Positions 8,040 through 16,106 of a stretch of 36,466 bases of DNA are shown here, one piece after another; within the stretch, counting starts at the first letter, position 1; every line of letters starts with the position of its first letter. The position numbers and the translations under genes were made by a program. The notes below the pieces were generated by a model, which had not been told where the DNA came from, did not search any database, and saw only the letters and a list, made by a program, of their open reading frames with translations. Where the stretch lies: assembly GCA_902522915.1 (NCBI GenBank), contig CABYXQ010000008.1, forward strand, positions 1 to 36,466. Direction: 5' to 3'. This stretch comes from an uncultured Pelagibacteraceae bacterium. GTDB lineage: Bacteria; Pseudomonadota; Alphaproteobacteria; Pelagibacterales; Pelagibacteraceae.

Positions 8040-8630
8040 ATGAAAAATTTAAAACCTTTCGGACCAACAATTGGAAAAACAAAAATTTCAAAAAAATTTT
8101 TTGATAAATTAAACAAAGAATTTGATAAAAAATCTAAATTCAAAAAAATTGACTATAGCTCAAAGCTAGCTAGTCAAATTCAAAAGGAATTAAAAATTTC
8201 TAATCAGTTTATTAAAAAAAACTTAATATTTGAGCTAAAAAAAAACATTAAAATATTTTTAAAAAATGAAAATATTAAAAAAATTAAAGATATTAAGATC
8301 TTAAATCTTTGGGTAGTTAGGCAATTTAAAGGTGAATATAATCCAATTCATTATCACGAAGGTGATATATCAGGTGTTGGTTATCTTAAACTTCCTAAAG
8401 GGATGACTAAAAATAAAATGGTAAAAAATAAAAAAATAAAAACGAATGGAACTATTGATTTCATTAATGGTCAAAAAGGTTTTTTAAGCAAAAGTATTTA
8501 TAATGTTTCACCTAAAATAAGGGATTTATTAATTTTTCCTAATTATTTAATGCATAGTGTTTATCCTTTTAATATTGAAGGAGAAAGAAGATCTTTTTCT
8601 TTTAATGCAAAAATTATTTTTTCAAAATAA
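8040..8630 (+). CDS. Putative 2OG-Fe(II) oxygenase (small, 2OG-FeII_Oxy_5-like)
   Basis: A 196-aa protein whose second half shows the double-stranded beta-helix signature of 2OG-Fe(II) oxygenases. NPIHYHEGDISGVGYL gives the HxD/E-type metal site and its following strand. LIFPNYLMHSVYPF supplies the distal histidine, and GERRSFSFNAKI the arginine that binds 2-oxoglutarate. This layout resembles the family often labelled as a putative 2OG-Fe(II) oxygenase with the FPxxLxHxVxPF motif. The N-terminal 80 residues are very lysine-rich. The substrate is unknown. The stop abuts the stop of the convergent EamA gene. Confidence 0.78.
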   Translation: MKNLKPFGPTIGKTKISKKFFDKLNKEFDKKSKFKKIDYSSKLASQIQKELKISNQFIKKNLIFELKKNIKIFLKNENIKKIKDIKILNLWVVRQFKGEYNPIHYHEGDISGVGYLKLPKGMTKNKMVKNKKIKTNGTIDFINGQKGFLSKSIYNVSPKIRDLLIFPNYLMHSVYPFNIEGERRSFSFNAKIIFSK

Positions 8631-9527
8631 TTAAGATACTTTAATTGATTTATTAACATCTGCTTTTCCAAATAGATAAATGCCAATTGAAACAGCTATT
8701 AAAGAAATTAATACTTTAATAGTAATTAATTCTTTTAAGAATATGTATCCTAATATAACTCCAAAAATTGGAATCAGAAAAGCTACTTGTGCTTGAAATA
8801 TTAAACCATTATTTTTTAGAATTCTAAACCTTAAAAGCCAAGCAACTCCTGTTGGGACAATTCCTAAATAAATAACTGAAATTAATGAGTCTGTTCTTGG
8901 TATTACTTGCCATGGTTGCTCTATAAAACTTACAAGTGGAATTAAAATTATAGTTGCCCAAATCAATATTGATCCAGTTACATTTTCATTCTTTTTTTTA
9001 CTAATTTTTAAAGTCAATAATCCTCCAACTACATAACATGTTGAGCCTAACAAAATTAACAAAGCAGAAAAAAAATTATTTTCGTTAATTAAAAGATTTT
9101 CCGAAAATAAAAAAATAACTCCAAAAAAACCAATTAAAACTCCAAATGTTTTAATTAAATTAAATTTTTCATTTTTAGTATAAAAGTGACTTAGTACAGT
9201 TGCGCTTAATGGTGTAGTAGCCATTAATATTGCAGCCAAATTACTTTGAACGGATTTAACTCCATAAGCAATTAAAAAAAATGGAGCCACTAAATTAATA
9301 AATCCTATCATTGCAAACCAATGCCAATCTTTAGAAAAAGCTTCTATTTTAATATTTTTATAATAACAAAGCAGTAAAACAGGAATCGAACCAAATAAAA
9401 CTCTTAAGAAAGCAATTGTTACAGGTCCAAAAGAATAGGTAGCTATTTTAATATTAAAAAAAGCTGATGCCCAAATTAAAGCTAACAAAGTTAATAAAAA
9501 ATAATCGATTAATTTTGGTTGTCTCAT
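8631..9527 (-). CDS. EamA/DMT-superfamily transporter
   Basis: A 298-aa membrane protein with about ten hydrophobic helices arranged as two EamA repeats, the standard drug/metabolite transporter build. The N-terminal LLALIWASAFFNIKIATYSFGPV matches the usual first helix of the RhaT/YdcZ-type DMT exporters, and FQAQVAFLIPIFGVILGYIFLKE is the matching signature in the second repeat. Such proteins usually export amino acids or other metabolites; specificity cannot be assigned. The start overlaps the end of the upstream YbaK gene by 4 nt (ATGA), so they form a two-gene unit. Confidence 0.9.
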   Translation of the reverse strand: MRQPKLIDYFLLTLLALIWASAFFNIKIATYSFGPVTIAFLRVLFGSIPVLLLCYYKNIKIEAFSKDWHWFAMIGFINLVAPFFLIAYGVKSVQSNLAAILMATTPLSATVLSHFYTKNEKFNLIKTFGVLIGFFGVIFLFSENLLINENNFFSALLILLGSTCYVVGGLLTLKISKKKNENVTGSILIWATIILIPLVSFIEQPWQVIPRTDSLISVIYLGIVPTGVAWLLRFRILKNNGLIFQAQVAFLIPIFGVILGYIFLKELITIKVLISLIAVSIGIYLFGKADVNKSIKVS

Positions 9528-10006
9528 TCTGCTAGCTCTTCAATCTTTCCATTTGTTAATTTTAATAATTGTTCAAAATTTATCTTAAAAATACAATTTG
9601 GATGTCCTGCGGCTGCAAAAATATCTTCAAATCTAGCTAAATTATTATCAACTAGAATACTAACTTTAGTTAAATGACCTATAGGTGAAACTCCTCCAAT
9701 TGTATACCCTGTAATTTCTTTGACTTGATCTGCATTTGCCATTGAAACATTTTTTTCACCTAAAATTTTTTTGAGTTTATTAAGTGAACACTTTTTGTCA
9801 CCAGATACTAAACACAAAACAAAGGATTTTTCTCTTCTAAAAAGTAAGCTTTTAACTATAGCTCCAACCTTACAACCTAAAGCTGTGGCTGCATCATTTG
9901 CTGTTCTGGCAGTTTGTTCTAAGTACTCTATACATAGATTTTTATCAAATTCCTTTAAAGCCTTTTCCGCTCTTTTAACTGGTTCTTTGTTTAAAATTGG
10001 ATTCAT
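9524..10006 (-). CDS. YbaK/EbsC-family aminoacyl-tRNA deacylase
   Basis: A 160-aa member of the YbaK/ProX trans-editing family, which hydrolyses mischarged aminoacyl-tRNAs such as Cys-tRNA(Pro). Visible signatures are ALGCKVGAIVKSLLF, which includes the conserved lysine region, and GYTIGGVSPIGH, the glycine-rich substrate loop. Family members differ in which tRNA they correct and the sequence does not decide it, so no gene symbol is given. It is transcribed away from glnA and overlaps the following transporter by 4 nt. Confidence 0.88.
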   Translation of the reverse strand: MNPILNKEPVKRAEKALKEFDKNLCIEYLEQTARTANDAATALGCKVGAIVKSLLFRREKSFVLCLVSGDKKCSLNKLKKILGEKNVSMANADQVKEITGYTIGGVSPIGHLTKVSILVDNNLARFEDIFAAAGHPNCIFKINFEQLLKLTNGKIEELAE

Positions 10007-10049
10007 AAATTAATTAAGCTAAAAAATTGTTAAATATTATTGCATAATT

Positions 10050-10079
10050 ACACCACTTATGTGAAAATTGCATAGGTGT
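10050..10079 (+). promoter_or_regulatory. Bulged inverted repeat upstream of glnA
   Basis: ACACC plus TATG (separated by a 3-nt bulge ACT) pair with CATA plus GGTGT around a 9-nt loop. The G/C pairs make it stand out in AT-rich DNA. It could be an operator or an RNA hairpin in the glnA leader. It lacks a U-run, so it is not an intrinsic terminator. Two copies of ATTGCATA (10039-10046 and 10067-10074) flank or overlap it. Function is inference only. Confidence 0.4.
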
Positions 10080-10108
10080 TATTTATTAAATAAGCAATAT
10101 TTATCGCA

Positions 10109-10140
10109 ATAATTTTGTTATTTATCACCCACAAAATTAT
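10109..10140 (+). promoter_or_regulatory. Perfect 9-bp inverted repeat abutting the glnA ribosome-binding site
   Basis: ATAATTTTG (10109-10117) and CAAAATTAT (10132-10140) are exact reverse complements around a 14-nt loop. The repeat ends 2 nt before the glnA Shine-Dalgarno AGGAG (10143-10147). If transcribed it would form a hairpin next to the translation start. The stem is AT-rich and weak, so chance occurrence is possible. Confidence 0.35.
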
Positions 10141-10152
10141 ATAGGAGACAAA

Positions 10153-11559
10153 ATGACCGCAGCAAATGTTTTAAAATTTATAAAAGTAAAAGAGGCAGAA
10201 TTTGTAGACTTAAGATTTACTGACCCAAGAGGAAAATTACAACATTTAACAATGGATGCTGGCGTAGTAGACAAAGACATGCTGGATAATGGAGTATTTT
10301 TTGACGGTTCTTCTATTGCTGGTTGGAAAGCTATAAATGAATCTGACATGATATTAAAACCTGATACATCAAGGATGTTTATGGATCCCTTTACATCTCA
10401 TAATACTCTTGTTTTATTTTGCGATATTTTTGATGCTGTTAAAAAAAATCCCTATGAAAGAGATCCAAGAGGAGTAGCAAAAAAAGCTGAAAAATATTTG
10501 AAATCCTCAGGTATTGGCGACAAAGCTTTCTTTGGACCTGAGCCAGAATTTTTTGTTTTTGATGATGTAAAAATTAAAAATGATATGAATGAGTGTGGTT
10601 TTAAAATTGATAGCAAAGAAGGCCCATATAATTCTGGTAAAGAATACGAAAATGGAAACATGGGTCATAGACCTCCAGTAAAGGGTGGTTATTTTCCTGT
10701 TCCTCCAGTTGACAGTGAACAAGACATGCGTGGTGAGTATTTAAAAAATTTAAAGGAAGTTGGAATAAAAGTTGAAAAACATCATCATGAAGTTGCTCCT
10801 AGTCAACACGAGTTAGGTATGTATTTTGGAACTCTTGTTAATCAAGCTGATAATGTTCAATTATATAAATATGTTGTTCAAATGGTTACTCACTCATTTG
10901 GAAAAACAGCTACATTTATGCCAAAACCTGTAGCCGGAGATAACGGTTCTGGTATGCACATTCATCAATCTATTTGGAAAGGCAATACTCCAGTATTTTC
11001 TGGAAATGCATATTCAGGATTATCTCAAACTGCACTTCACTATATTGGTGGTGTTTTGAAACATGCTAAAGCAATTAATGCTTTTGCTAACTCAACAACT
11101 AATAGTTATAAGAGACTAGTCCCAGGATTTGAAGCTCCAGTTCTTCTTGCATATTCAGCTAGAAATAGATCTGCTTCATGTAGAATACCTATTACTCTAA
11201 GTAAAAAAGGTGCAAGATGTGAAATAAGATTTCCTGATGCTTCAGGAAACCCTTATTTAACTTTTGCAGCAATGCTAATGGCTGGTATTGATGGAATAAA
11301 AAAAAAAATCAACCCAGGGAAATCCTTTGATAAAGACTTATATGAATTACCTGCCAAAGAAGTTGAAAAAATTCCAACAGTATGTGGCTCGTTAAGAGAA
11401 GCAATGGAAAGCTTAGACAAGGATAGGGATTTTTTAACTCAAGGTGGAGTATTTACTGACGATCAAATTGATGCATATATTGCACTTAAGTTTGAGGAGA
11501 TTCATAAATTTGAACACGCACCTCATCCAGTAGAGTTTGAAATGTACTATAGTAGTTAA
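10153..11559 (+). CDS. glnA: Type I glutamine synthetase GlnA
   Basis: Ligates ammonium to glutamate and is the main nitrogen-assimilation enzyme. It is 468 aa, the standard GSI length. Motifs include FFDGSSIAGWK near the N-terminus, GPEPEFFVFD, the ATP-binding region PKPVAGDNGSGMHIHQS, and the NRSASCRIP arginine block. The adenylylation tyrosine is Tyr397 in KDLYELP, so the adenylyltransferase GlnE could control it post-translationally. A clear AGGAG lies 5 nt before the ATG, unusually canonical for this window. It stands alone without glnB beside it. The roughly 146-bp leader holds two inverted repeats, hinting at extra control. Confidence 0.98.
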   Translation: MTAANVLKFIKVKEAEFVDLRFTDPRGKLQHLTMDAGVVDKDMLDNGVFFDGSSIAGWKAINESDMILKPDTSRMFMDPFTSHNTLVLFCDIFDAVKKNPYERDPRGVAKKAEKYLKSSGIGDKAFFGPEPEFFVFDDVKIKNDMNECGFKIDSKEGPYNSGKEYENGNMGHRPPVKGGYFPVPPVDSEQDMRGEYLKNLKEVGIKVEKHHHEVAPSQHELGMYFGTLVNQADNVQLYKYVVQMVTHSFGKTATFMPKPVAGDNGSGMHIHQSIWKGNTPVFSGNAYSGLSQTALHYIGGVLKHAKAINAFANSTTNSYKRLVPGFEAPVLLAYSARNRSASCRIPITLSKKGARCEIRFPDASGNPYLTFAAMLMAGIDGIKKKINPGKSFDKDLYELPAKEVEKIPTVCGSLREAMESLDKDRDFLTQGGVFTDDQIDAYIALKFEEIHKFEHAPHPVEFEMYYSS

Positions 11560-11567
11560 ATACTAAA

Positions 11568-11738
11568 TTACTGTCTAGTTGTTGCAATCGTATTTTTGTT
11601 AATGCCTTTTTTAACTACGTAGTCCTGCGTGCCATTGGCACCCGTATTAACCTCTTTACGTAGATCTTTAAAAAACGTTTTTTCTTTCAAAGAATCTTTA
11701 AGGTTTTTAACAAGATTTTTAAATTCAAATTTATTCAT
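11568..11738 (-). CDS. 56-aa small hypothetical protein downstream of sufA
   Basis: Not in the supplied ORF track because of its size. Reading the minus strand from ATG at 11738 gives 56 residues beginning MNKFEFKNLVKNLKDSLKEK and ending NKNTIATTRQ, then TAA. The first 30 residues are charged and helix-prone; the second half contains NTGANGTQDYVVKKG. The DNA coding for this second half is less AT-rich than its surroundings, as expected for constrained codons. It lies 66 nt after sufA on the same strand and converges on glnA with an 8-bp gap. A tandem repeat of a 9-mer lies upstream. I do not recognise a family. Confidence 0.6.
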   Translation of the reverse strand: MNKFEFKNLVKNLKDSLKEKTFFKDLRKEVNTGANGTQDYVVKKGINKNTIATTRQ

Positions 11739-11757
11739 AACTAAACTTTATCTTAGA

Positions 11758-11775
11758 TATGCAAATTATGCAAAT
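11758..11775 (-). repeat. Perfect tandem 9-mer upstream of the 56-aa ORF
   Basis: TATGCAAAT occurs twice in direct succession, read as ATTTGCATA twice on the minus strand, about 20 bp ahead of the small ORF's ATG. It could be a paired activator site or a promoter element. The 10-mer TTGCATAATT within it also occurs upstream of glnA (10040-10049). No regulator can be named. Confidence 0.45.
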
Positions 11776-11804
11776 CAGGTATGTTCAAAATGGGATTATT
11801 TTAT

Positions 11805-12140
11805 TTATGATGTTTTAAATGACTCTCCACAACCACAACGCTCAGTTTCATTAGGATTATTAAAAACAAAAGATGAAGATAATTCATCTTTCTTATAATC
11901 CATTTCAGTCCCTAGAAGGTACATTATAGCAGCAGAATCAACAAAAACTTTAACACCTTTATCCTCAATAACTTCATCGTTAGGATTTACCTCTTTAGTA
12001 TATTCCATAACATAAGACATTCCAGCACAACCCCCTGTTTTAACAGAAACTCTTACTCCAAGTGAATCTTTTTGAGCATAAGACATTATTTCTTTAATCC
12101 TTAATGCTGCATTGTCACTTAATTTAATAATAGGATTCAT
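11805..12140 (-). CDS. sufA: A-type Fe-S carrier SufA/IscA (HesB family)
   Basis: A 111-aa A-type iron-sulfur carrier that receives clusters from SufBCD and hands them to apoproteins. The three conserved cysteines are Cys38 (KTGGCAGMSY), Cys102 and Cys104 (RCGCGES). It is the last suf gene; its ATG overlaps the sufT stop by one nucleotide (TAATG). By sequence it could equally be called IscA or ErpA; the operon context favours SufA. Confidence 0.92.
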   Translation of the reverse strand: MNPIIKLSDNAALRIKEIMSYAQKDSLGVRVSVKTGGCAGMSYVMEYTKEVNPNDEVIEDKGVKVFVDSAAIMYLLGTEMDYKKDELSSSFVFNNPNETERCGCGESFKTS

Positions 12141-12439
12141 TACAAGTTTAACTCCAATTTAGCTGCCTCTGACATCATATCTTTAGTCCAAGGAGGATCC
12201 CATACCAATTCAAGATCAACATCGTCTATACCTTCAACTTGCATTACTCCCTCTTTAACTTCTTTAGGTAAACTTTCAGCAACGGGGCAATTAGGTGTTG
12301 TTAGTGTCATTTTAATCTTAGCAAAATTATCATTTTCAACTTTTATATCATAAATTAAACCTAATTCATAAATATTAACTGGTAGCTCTGGATCGTAAAT
12401 TTTTCTAATCTCTTCAATAATTTGATCTTTTTTGCTCAT
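12140..12439 (-). CDS. sufT: SUF-associated MIP18/DUF59 protein SufT
   Basis: A 99-aa DUF59 (MIP18-like) protein with the signature IYDPELPVNIYELGLIYDI and the conserved cysteine segment TTPNCPVAESLPKEV. Stand-alone DUF59 proteins in suf operons (SufT) assist maturation of Fe-S proteins, particularly under high demand; this is family knowledge. It sits between sufU (6-nt gap) and sufA (1-nt overlap). Confidence 0.9.
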   Translation of the reverse strand: MSKKDQIIEEIRKIYDPELPVNIYELGLIYDIKVENDNFAKIKMTLTTPNCPVAESLPKEVKEGVMQVEGIDDVDLELVWDPPWTKDMMSEAAKLELNL

Positions 12440-12445
12440 ATCAAT

Positions 12446-12910
12446 CTAATTTTCTGTTTTAACCAATTCTTTTTTATTTTCAAATGCAGAAATAAGAGTG
12501 TGCCATGATAAAGTTGCACATTTAACTCTCATTGGGTATTGCTTCACTCCTGATAAACACATCAATTTTGTTTTTTCATCATCACCCAAATTTTCTGATC
12601 TTAATTGAGGATTTTTTTTTATCATTCCTAGAAAATCTTCTATAATTTCTTTAGCTTCGTCTTCATTTTTTCCTTTAATTAAATCTGTCATAATAGATGC
12701 TGATGCCATTGAAATAGCACATCCACTTCCTTCAAAGGAAATACCTTCAACAATTTTTTGTCCATTTAATTTCAAGAAAACATGAACATTGTCGCCGCAT
12801 AACGGGTTATGTCCTTTTGCATCTTTATTAAAACCATCTGTCTTACCAAGATTTCTTGGATTTTGACCATGTTCTAATATTATTTCTTGATATAGTTCTT
12901 TTAAGTTCAT
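12446..12910 (-). CDS. sufU: SufU (IscU/NifU-like) assembly protein
   Basis: A 154-aa protein of the SufU type. The metal-binding residues are Cys38 and Asp40 (NPLCGDN), Cys63 (GSGCAISMAS) and Cys130 (RVKCATLSW). The longer insert between the second and third cysteines is typical of SufU rather than IscU. SufU acts as a zinc-dependent sulfur acceptor for SufS. No sufE is seen in the operon, so SufU probably fills that role. It overlaps sufS by 4 nt. Confidence 0.92.
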   Translation of the reverse strand: MNLKELYQEIILEHGQNPRNLGKTDGFNKDAKGHNPLCGDNVHVFLKLNGQKIVEGISFEGSGCAISMASASIMTDLIKGKNEDEAKEIIEDFLGMIKKNPQLRSENLGDDEKTKLMCLSGVKQYPMRVKCATLSWHTLISAFENKKELVKTEN

Positions 12911-14127
12911 TTCAGATTAAATATTTTTTTACAATTATTTATTGCATCATCAAGTTTATCAAGATCATCTTTGGTATTATAAATTCCCACAGATGCCCTT
13001 GAGCTTGCAGGGATATTCAATTTATCATGAAGTATTTGACAACAATGATGTCCTGCTCTTATTGCAACACCATCTTCATCTAATATGGTTGCTACATCAT
13101 GAGGATGAATTCCTTCAATCGTAAATGACAAAACTCCGCCTTTATTTTTTGGATTACCAATTAATTTAACTGAATTATTTTTTTTTAATAGCTCTTGTCC
13201 GTATTCTATTAATTCTGCTTCATGTTTAACCACATTATCTATTCCGATACTCTCTAAAAACTTAATGGACTGATCAAAAGCTATAACTTGTGCTGTAGCC
13301 ATAGTTCCAGCTTCATATTTATTAGGTAAATCACCGTAAGAAATTCTATCTTTTTTAACTTCATTAATCATGCCTCCACCACCTTGATAAGGTGGCAATT
13401 CTTCTAGCCATTTTTTTTTGCCATATAAAACTCCTAGACCAGTTGGGCCATACATTTTATGACATGAAATTGCATAAAAATCACAATCCAAATCTTGCAT
13501 ATCTAATCTTAAATGAGGTGCCCCCTGGCAACCATCTACCACAACAATTATACCTTTAGAGTGTGCCAACTCAGTGATCTCTTTGATTGGAAGAATCGCT
13601 CCTGTAACATTTGATAAATGAGTAACTGAGATAATCTTTGTTTTAGAAGTTATTTTTTTTTCAATTTCTTCTAAAGTTATCTCGCCCTCTTCATTAATTT
13701 CAGCAAAACTTATTTTAATATTTTTTGATTTCCTTAAAAAATGCCATGGTACATAATTAGAATGATGCTCTAATTCAGTAATAAGAATTTCGTCCCCTTC
13801 TTGTAAATAATTTTGACCTAAAGTATTGGCAACAAGATTAAGTGCTTCTGTTGCACCTTTGGTAAATACAATTTCATTTTTATCTTTTGCATTAATAAAT
13901 CTTTGAACTGAGGTTCTAGTATTTTCATATAAATTAGTAGCTGCTACAGCAAGATAATGAACGCTTCTTCCAACATTCGAGAATTGTTTTGTATAAAATT
14001 CATTAATTCTATCAATTACAACTTTTGGTTTTTGAGAAGAATTTGCGCTATCTAAATAAACTAAATCGTTATTTTGAATTTTTTCATCAAATATTGGAAA
14101 TTCTTTTTTAACTAAATCTATATTCAT
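12907..14127 (-). CDS. sufS: Cysteine desulfurase SufS
   Basis: A 406-aa PLP-dependent class V aminotransferase-fold enzyme that releases sulfur from cysteine as an enzyme persulfide. SCHKMYGPTGLGVLYG carries the PLP lysine, THLSNVTGAILPI and VDGCQGAPH line the cofactor site, and RAGHHCCQILHDKL contains the catalytic cysteine in the short type II loop. The N-terminus (EFPIFDEKIQNNDLVYLDSA) matches the SufS group. It overlaps both sufD and sufU by 4 nt. Confidence 0.96.
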   Translation of the reverse strand: MNIDLVKKEFPIFDEKIQNNDLVYLDSANSSQKPKVVIDRINEFYTKQFSNVGRSVHYLAVAATNLYENTRTSVQRFINAKDKNEIVFTKGATEALNLVANTLGQNYLQEGDEILITELEHHSNYVPWHFLRKSKNIKISFAEINEEGEITLEEIEKKITSKTKIISVTHLSNVTGAILPIKEITELAHSKGIIVVVDGCQGAPHLRLDMQDLDCDFYAISCHKMYGPTGLGVLYGKKKWLEELPPYQGGGGMINEVKKDRISYGDLPNKYEAGTMATAQVIAFDQSIKFLESIGIDNVVKHEAELIEYGQELLKKNNSVKLIGNPKNKGGVLSFTIEGIHPHDVATILDEDGVAIRAGHHCCQILHDKLNIPASSRASVGIYNTKDDLDKLDDAINNCKKIFNLK

Positions 14128-15371
14128 TCTTTTATTCCAATCATATTTTTAATTAAATTTTTTATTTCCGAGTCAGTGATTTTTTCAACTACATCCAGTA
14201 AAAAACCATTAATTAATAGTTCTCTTGATTGATGATAGTTTAATCCTCTAGTCATCAGATAGAAAATTGCGTTTTCATTTAAACTACCTGATGAAGATCC
14301 ATGCGAACACTTTACGTCGTCAGCATAAATTTCTAATTCTGGTTTAGCATTAAACTCTGAATCTTTATTTAACAATATTGCTTTACTTAGTTGATATCCA
14401 TCTGTTTTCTGAGCTTTTGAATTAACAAATATTTTTCCTTGATACGCTGCTTTAGAACTTTCTTCTAAAACACTTTTAATTAGTTGATAGCTTTTCGTGT
14501 TTTCAGTTAAATGATTTATTATTGTTCTAATTTCATGATGTTTATCATTATTGAGAGAGAGAATACCATTAACAAAAGCTGAAGAGTATTCTCCATTTAG
14601 ATTACAATTAATTTCATTTTTAAAGAAATTCGATCCTGAAGATAAAATAAATGTTTCCGAAATACTATTTTTGTCTTGCTGAATATTATTAAAGGAATAT
14701 TTAATATTTTTATTTTCGAATTTATCTACTTTGTAATTTTTTAAAACCGAATTTTCTTTTAAATCAAAGTTGTAAAAAATGTTTAGAAAATTTTTTTCTG
14801 AAGTATCGTTGAATAAATCAATTAGCCTTAAAGAACTATCTTTATCCAGTTCAAAATTTAATCTTAAATTTATATTTTTAGACCAAATTTTAGAGTTGGT
14901 TGTGTGATATATAATAAGTGGTTTTGAAAACTGATACCCCTTTTTAACAAGTATTTTAAAAGATTTGTTAGTAAAGGCATTATTTAAGTCGGATAAGGAA
15001 TTATTATTATTAAATTTATTAATACTTTCTGACTGATCAATTATTTCTATTTTATCTTTCTTTTCATAATCAAAATCAATTTTTTCAATTCTGCCATTAA
15101 TAAAGACTATTTTGTTGTGTTCTAGTCCATCTACGAATACTGATGTATCAACTTTATTAGTAGATGTATAATCACTATAAAAACTTAGTTCCCCAATATT
15201 TTTTTTTATTATTTGATTAAGATCTGAAAATTTCCACTCTTCTTCTCTTCTATTTGGAAATCCTCTATTTATAAAATTATCTAAATAAAATTTTTTTATT
15301 TCAATATCTTTTTGAGATAAACTTAAATTTTTAATAATATTATTAAAATCTTTTTGTAATTGCTCTTTCAT
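14124..15371 (-). CDS. sufD: Fe-S scaffold component SufD
   Basis: A 415-aa SufBD-family protein that pairs with SufB and SufC. The C-terminal core is well conserved: KTDGYQLSKAILLN, the histidine-containing VKCSHGSSSGSLNENAIFYL, and TRGLNYHQSRELLINGFL. The N-terminal half is divergent and rich in Asn and Lys, as in many AT-rich genomes. It abuts sufC without a gap and overlaps sufS by 4 nt. Confidence 0.93.
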   Translation of the reverse strand: MKEQLQKDFNNIIKNLSLSQKDIEIKKFYLDNFINRGFPNRREEEWKFSDLNQIIKKNIGELSFYSDYTSTNKVDTSVFVDGLEHNKIVFINGRIEKIDFDYEKKDKIEIIDQSESINKFNNNNSLSDLNNAFTNKSFKILVKKGYQFSKPLIIYHTTNSKIWSKNINLRLNFELDKDSSLRLIDLFNDTSEKNFLNIFYNFDLKENSVLKNYKVDKFENKNIKYSFNNIQQDKNSISETFILSSGSNFFKNEINCNLNGEYSSAFVNGILSLNNDKHHEIRTIINHLTENTKSYQLIKSVLEESSKAAYQGKIFVNSKAQKTDGYQLSKAILLNKDSEFNAKPELEIYADDVKCSHGSSSGSLNENAIFYLMTRGLNYHQSRELLINGFLLDVVEKITDSEIKNLIKNMIGIKE

Positions 15372-16106
15372 TTAGTGAAAACTTTCATACCCCCTTTTTT
15401 CTAATTCTAAGGCTAAGTCTGCGTCTCCAGATTTAACAATTTTTCCATTCATTAAAACATGAACAAAATCAGGTTTAATGTAATCAAGTAATCTTTGATA
15501 ATGTGTAATTATTAAAAATGATTTTTTATCATCTCTTAATGTATTAACTCCATTAGCTACAATTTTTAAAGCATCAATATCTAGACCTGAATCTGTTTCA
15601 TCTAAAATTGATAATTTTGGTGCCAATAATGACATTTGTAAAATTTCATTTTTCTTTTTTTCTCCACCTGAGAAACCAACATTGAGTTGTCGATTTAATT
15701 TCTCTTCATCAAATTTGAGTTCTTGTGATTTTTTTTTTACCAGCTTTAAAAATTCTATAGCGTCAAGCTCTTTTTCACCTCTTGCTTTCCTCACTGCGTT
15801 TAGAGAAGTCTTTAAAAATATATTAGTGTTAACTCCTGGAATTTCTAGAGGATATTGAAAAGCTAAAAAAATACCTTTGTGTGCTCTTTCTTCTGTCTCA
15901 AGTTCAAATAAATCTTTTTCTTCAAAAAGAACTTCTCCTGAGATTTCATAACCTTTTTTTCCTGACAAAATATTTGATAACGTACTTTTACCAGATCCAT
16001 TTGGACCCATTATAGCATGCACTTCTCCAGGATTAATATTGAGAGAAAATTCTTTCAAAATTTCTTTGTTGTCTATCTTTGCGTTTAATTTATTTATTTT
16101 TAACAC
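15372..16106 (-). CDS. sufC: Fe-S assembly ATPase SufC
   Basis: An ABC-type ATPase (244 aa) that powers the SufBCD scaffold. Walker A is GPNGSGKST, the signature segment is GFSGGEKKKNEILQM, and Walker B is LSILDETDSGLD with the SufC-typical aspartate-rich end. THYQRLLDYIKPDFVHVL is the H-loop. It is soluble, with no membrane segment, unlike transport ABC systems. It overlaps sufB by 1 nt. Confidence 0.97.
   Translation of the reverse strand: MLKINKLNAKIDNKEILKEFSLNINPGEVHAIMGPNGSGKSTLSNILSGKKGYEISGEVLFEEKDLFELETEERAHKGIFLAFQYPLEIPGVNTNIFLKTSLNAVRKARGEKELDAIEFLKLVKKKSQELKFDEEKLNRQLNVGFSGGEKKKNEILQMSLLAPKLSILDETDSGLDIDALKIVANGVNTLRDDKKSFLIITHYQRLLDYIKPDFVHVLMNGKIVKSGDADLALELEKRGYESFH

Noticed and set aside
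10137-10722. Minus-strand ORFs of 69-71 aa inside glnA
   Set aside because: Shadows of the conserved glnA reading frame.
11629-11898. Plus-strand 89-aa ORF
   Set aside because: It runs antisense to the 56-aa ORF and the end of sufA, and its translation has no recognisable pattern.
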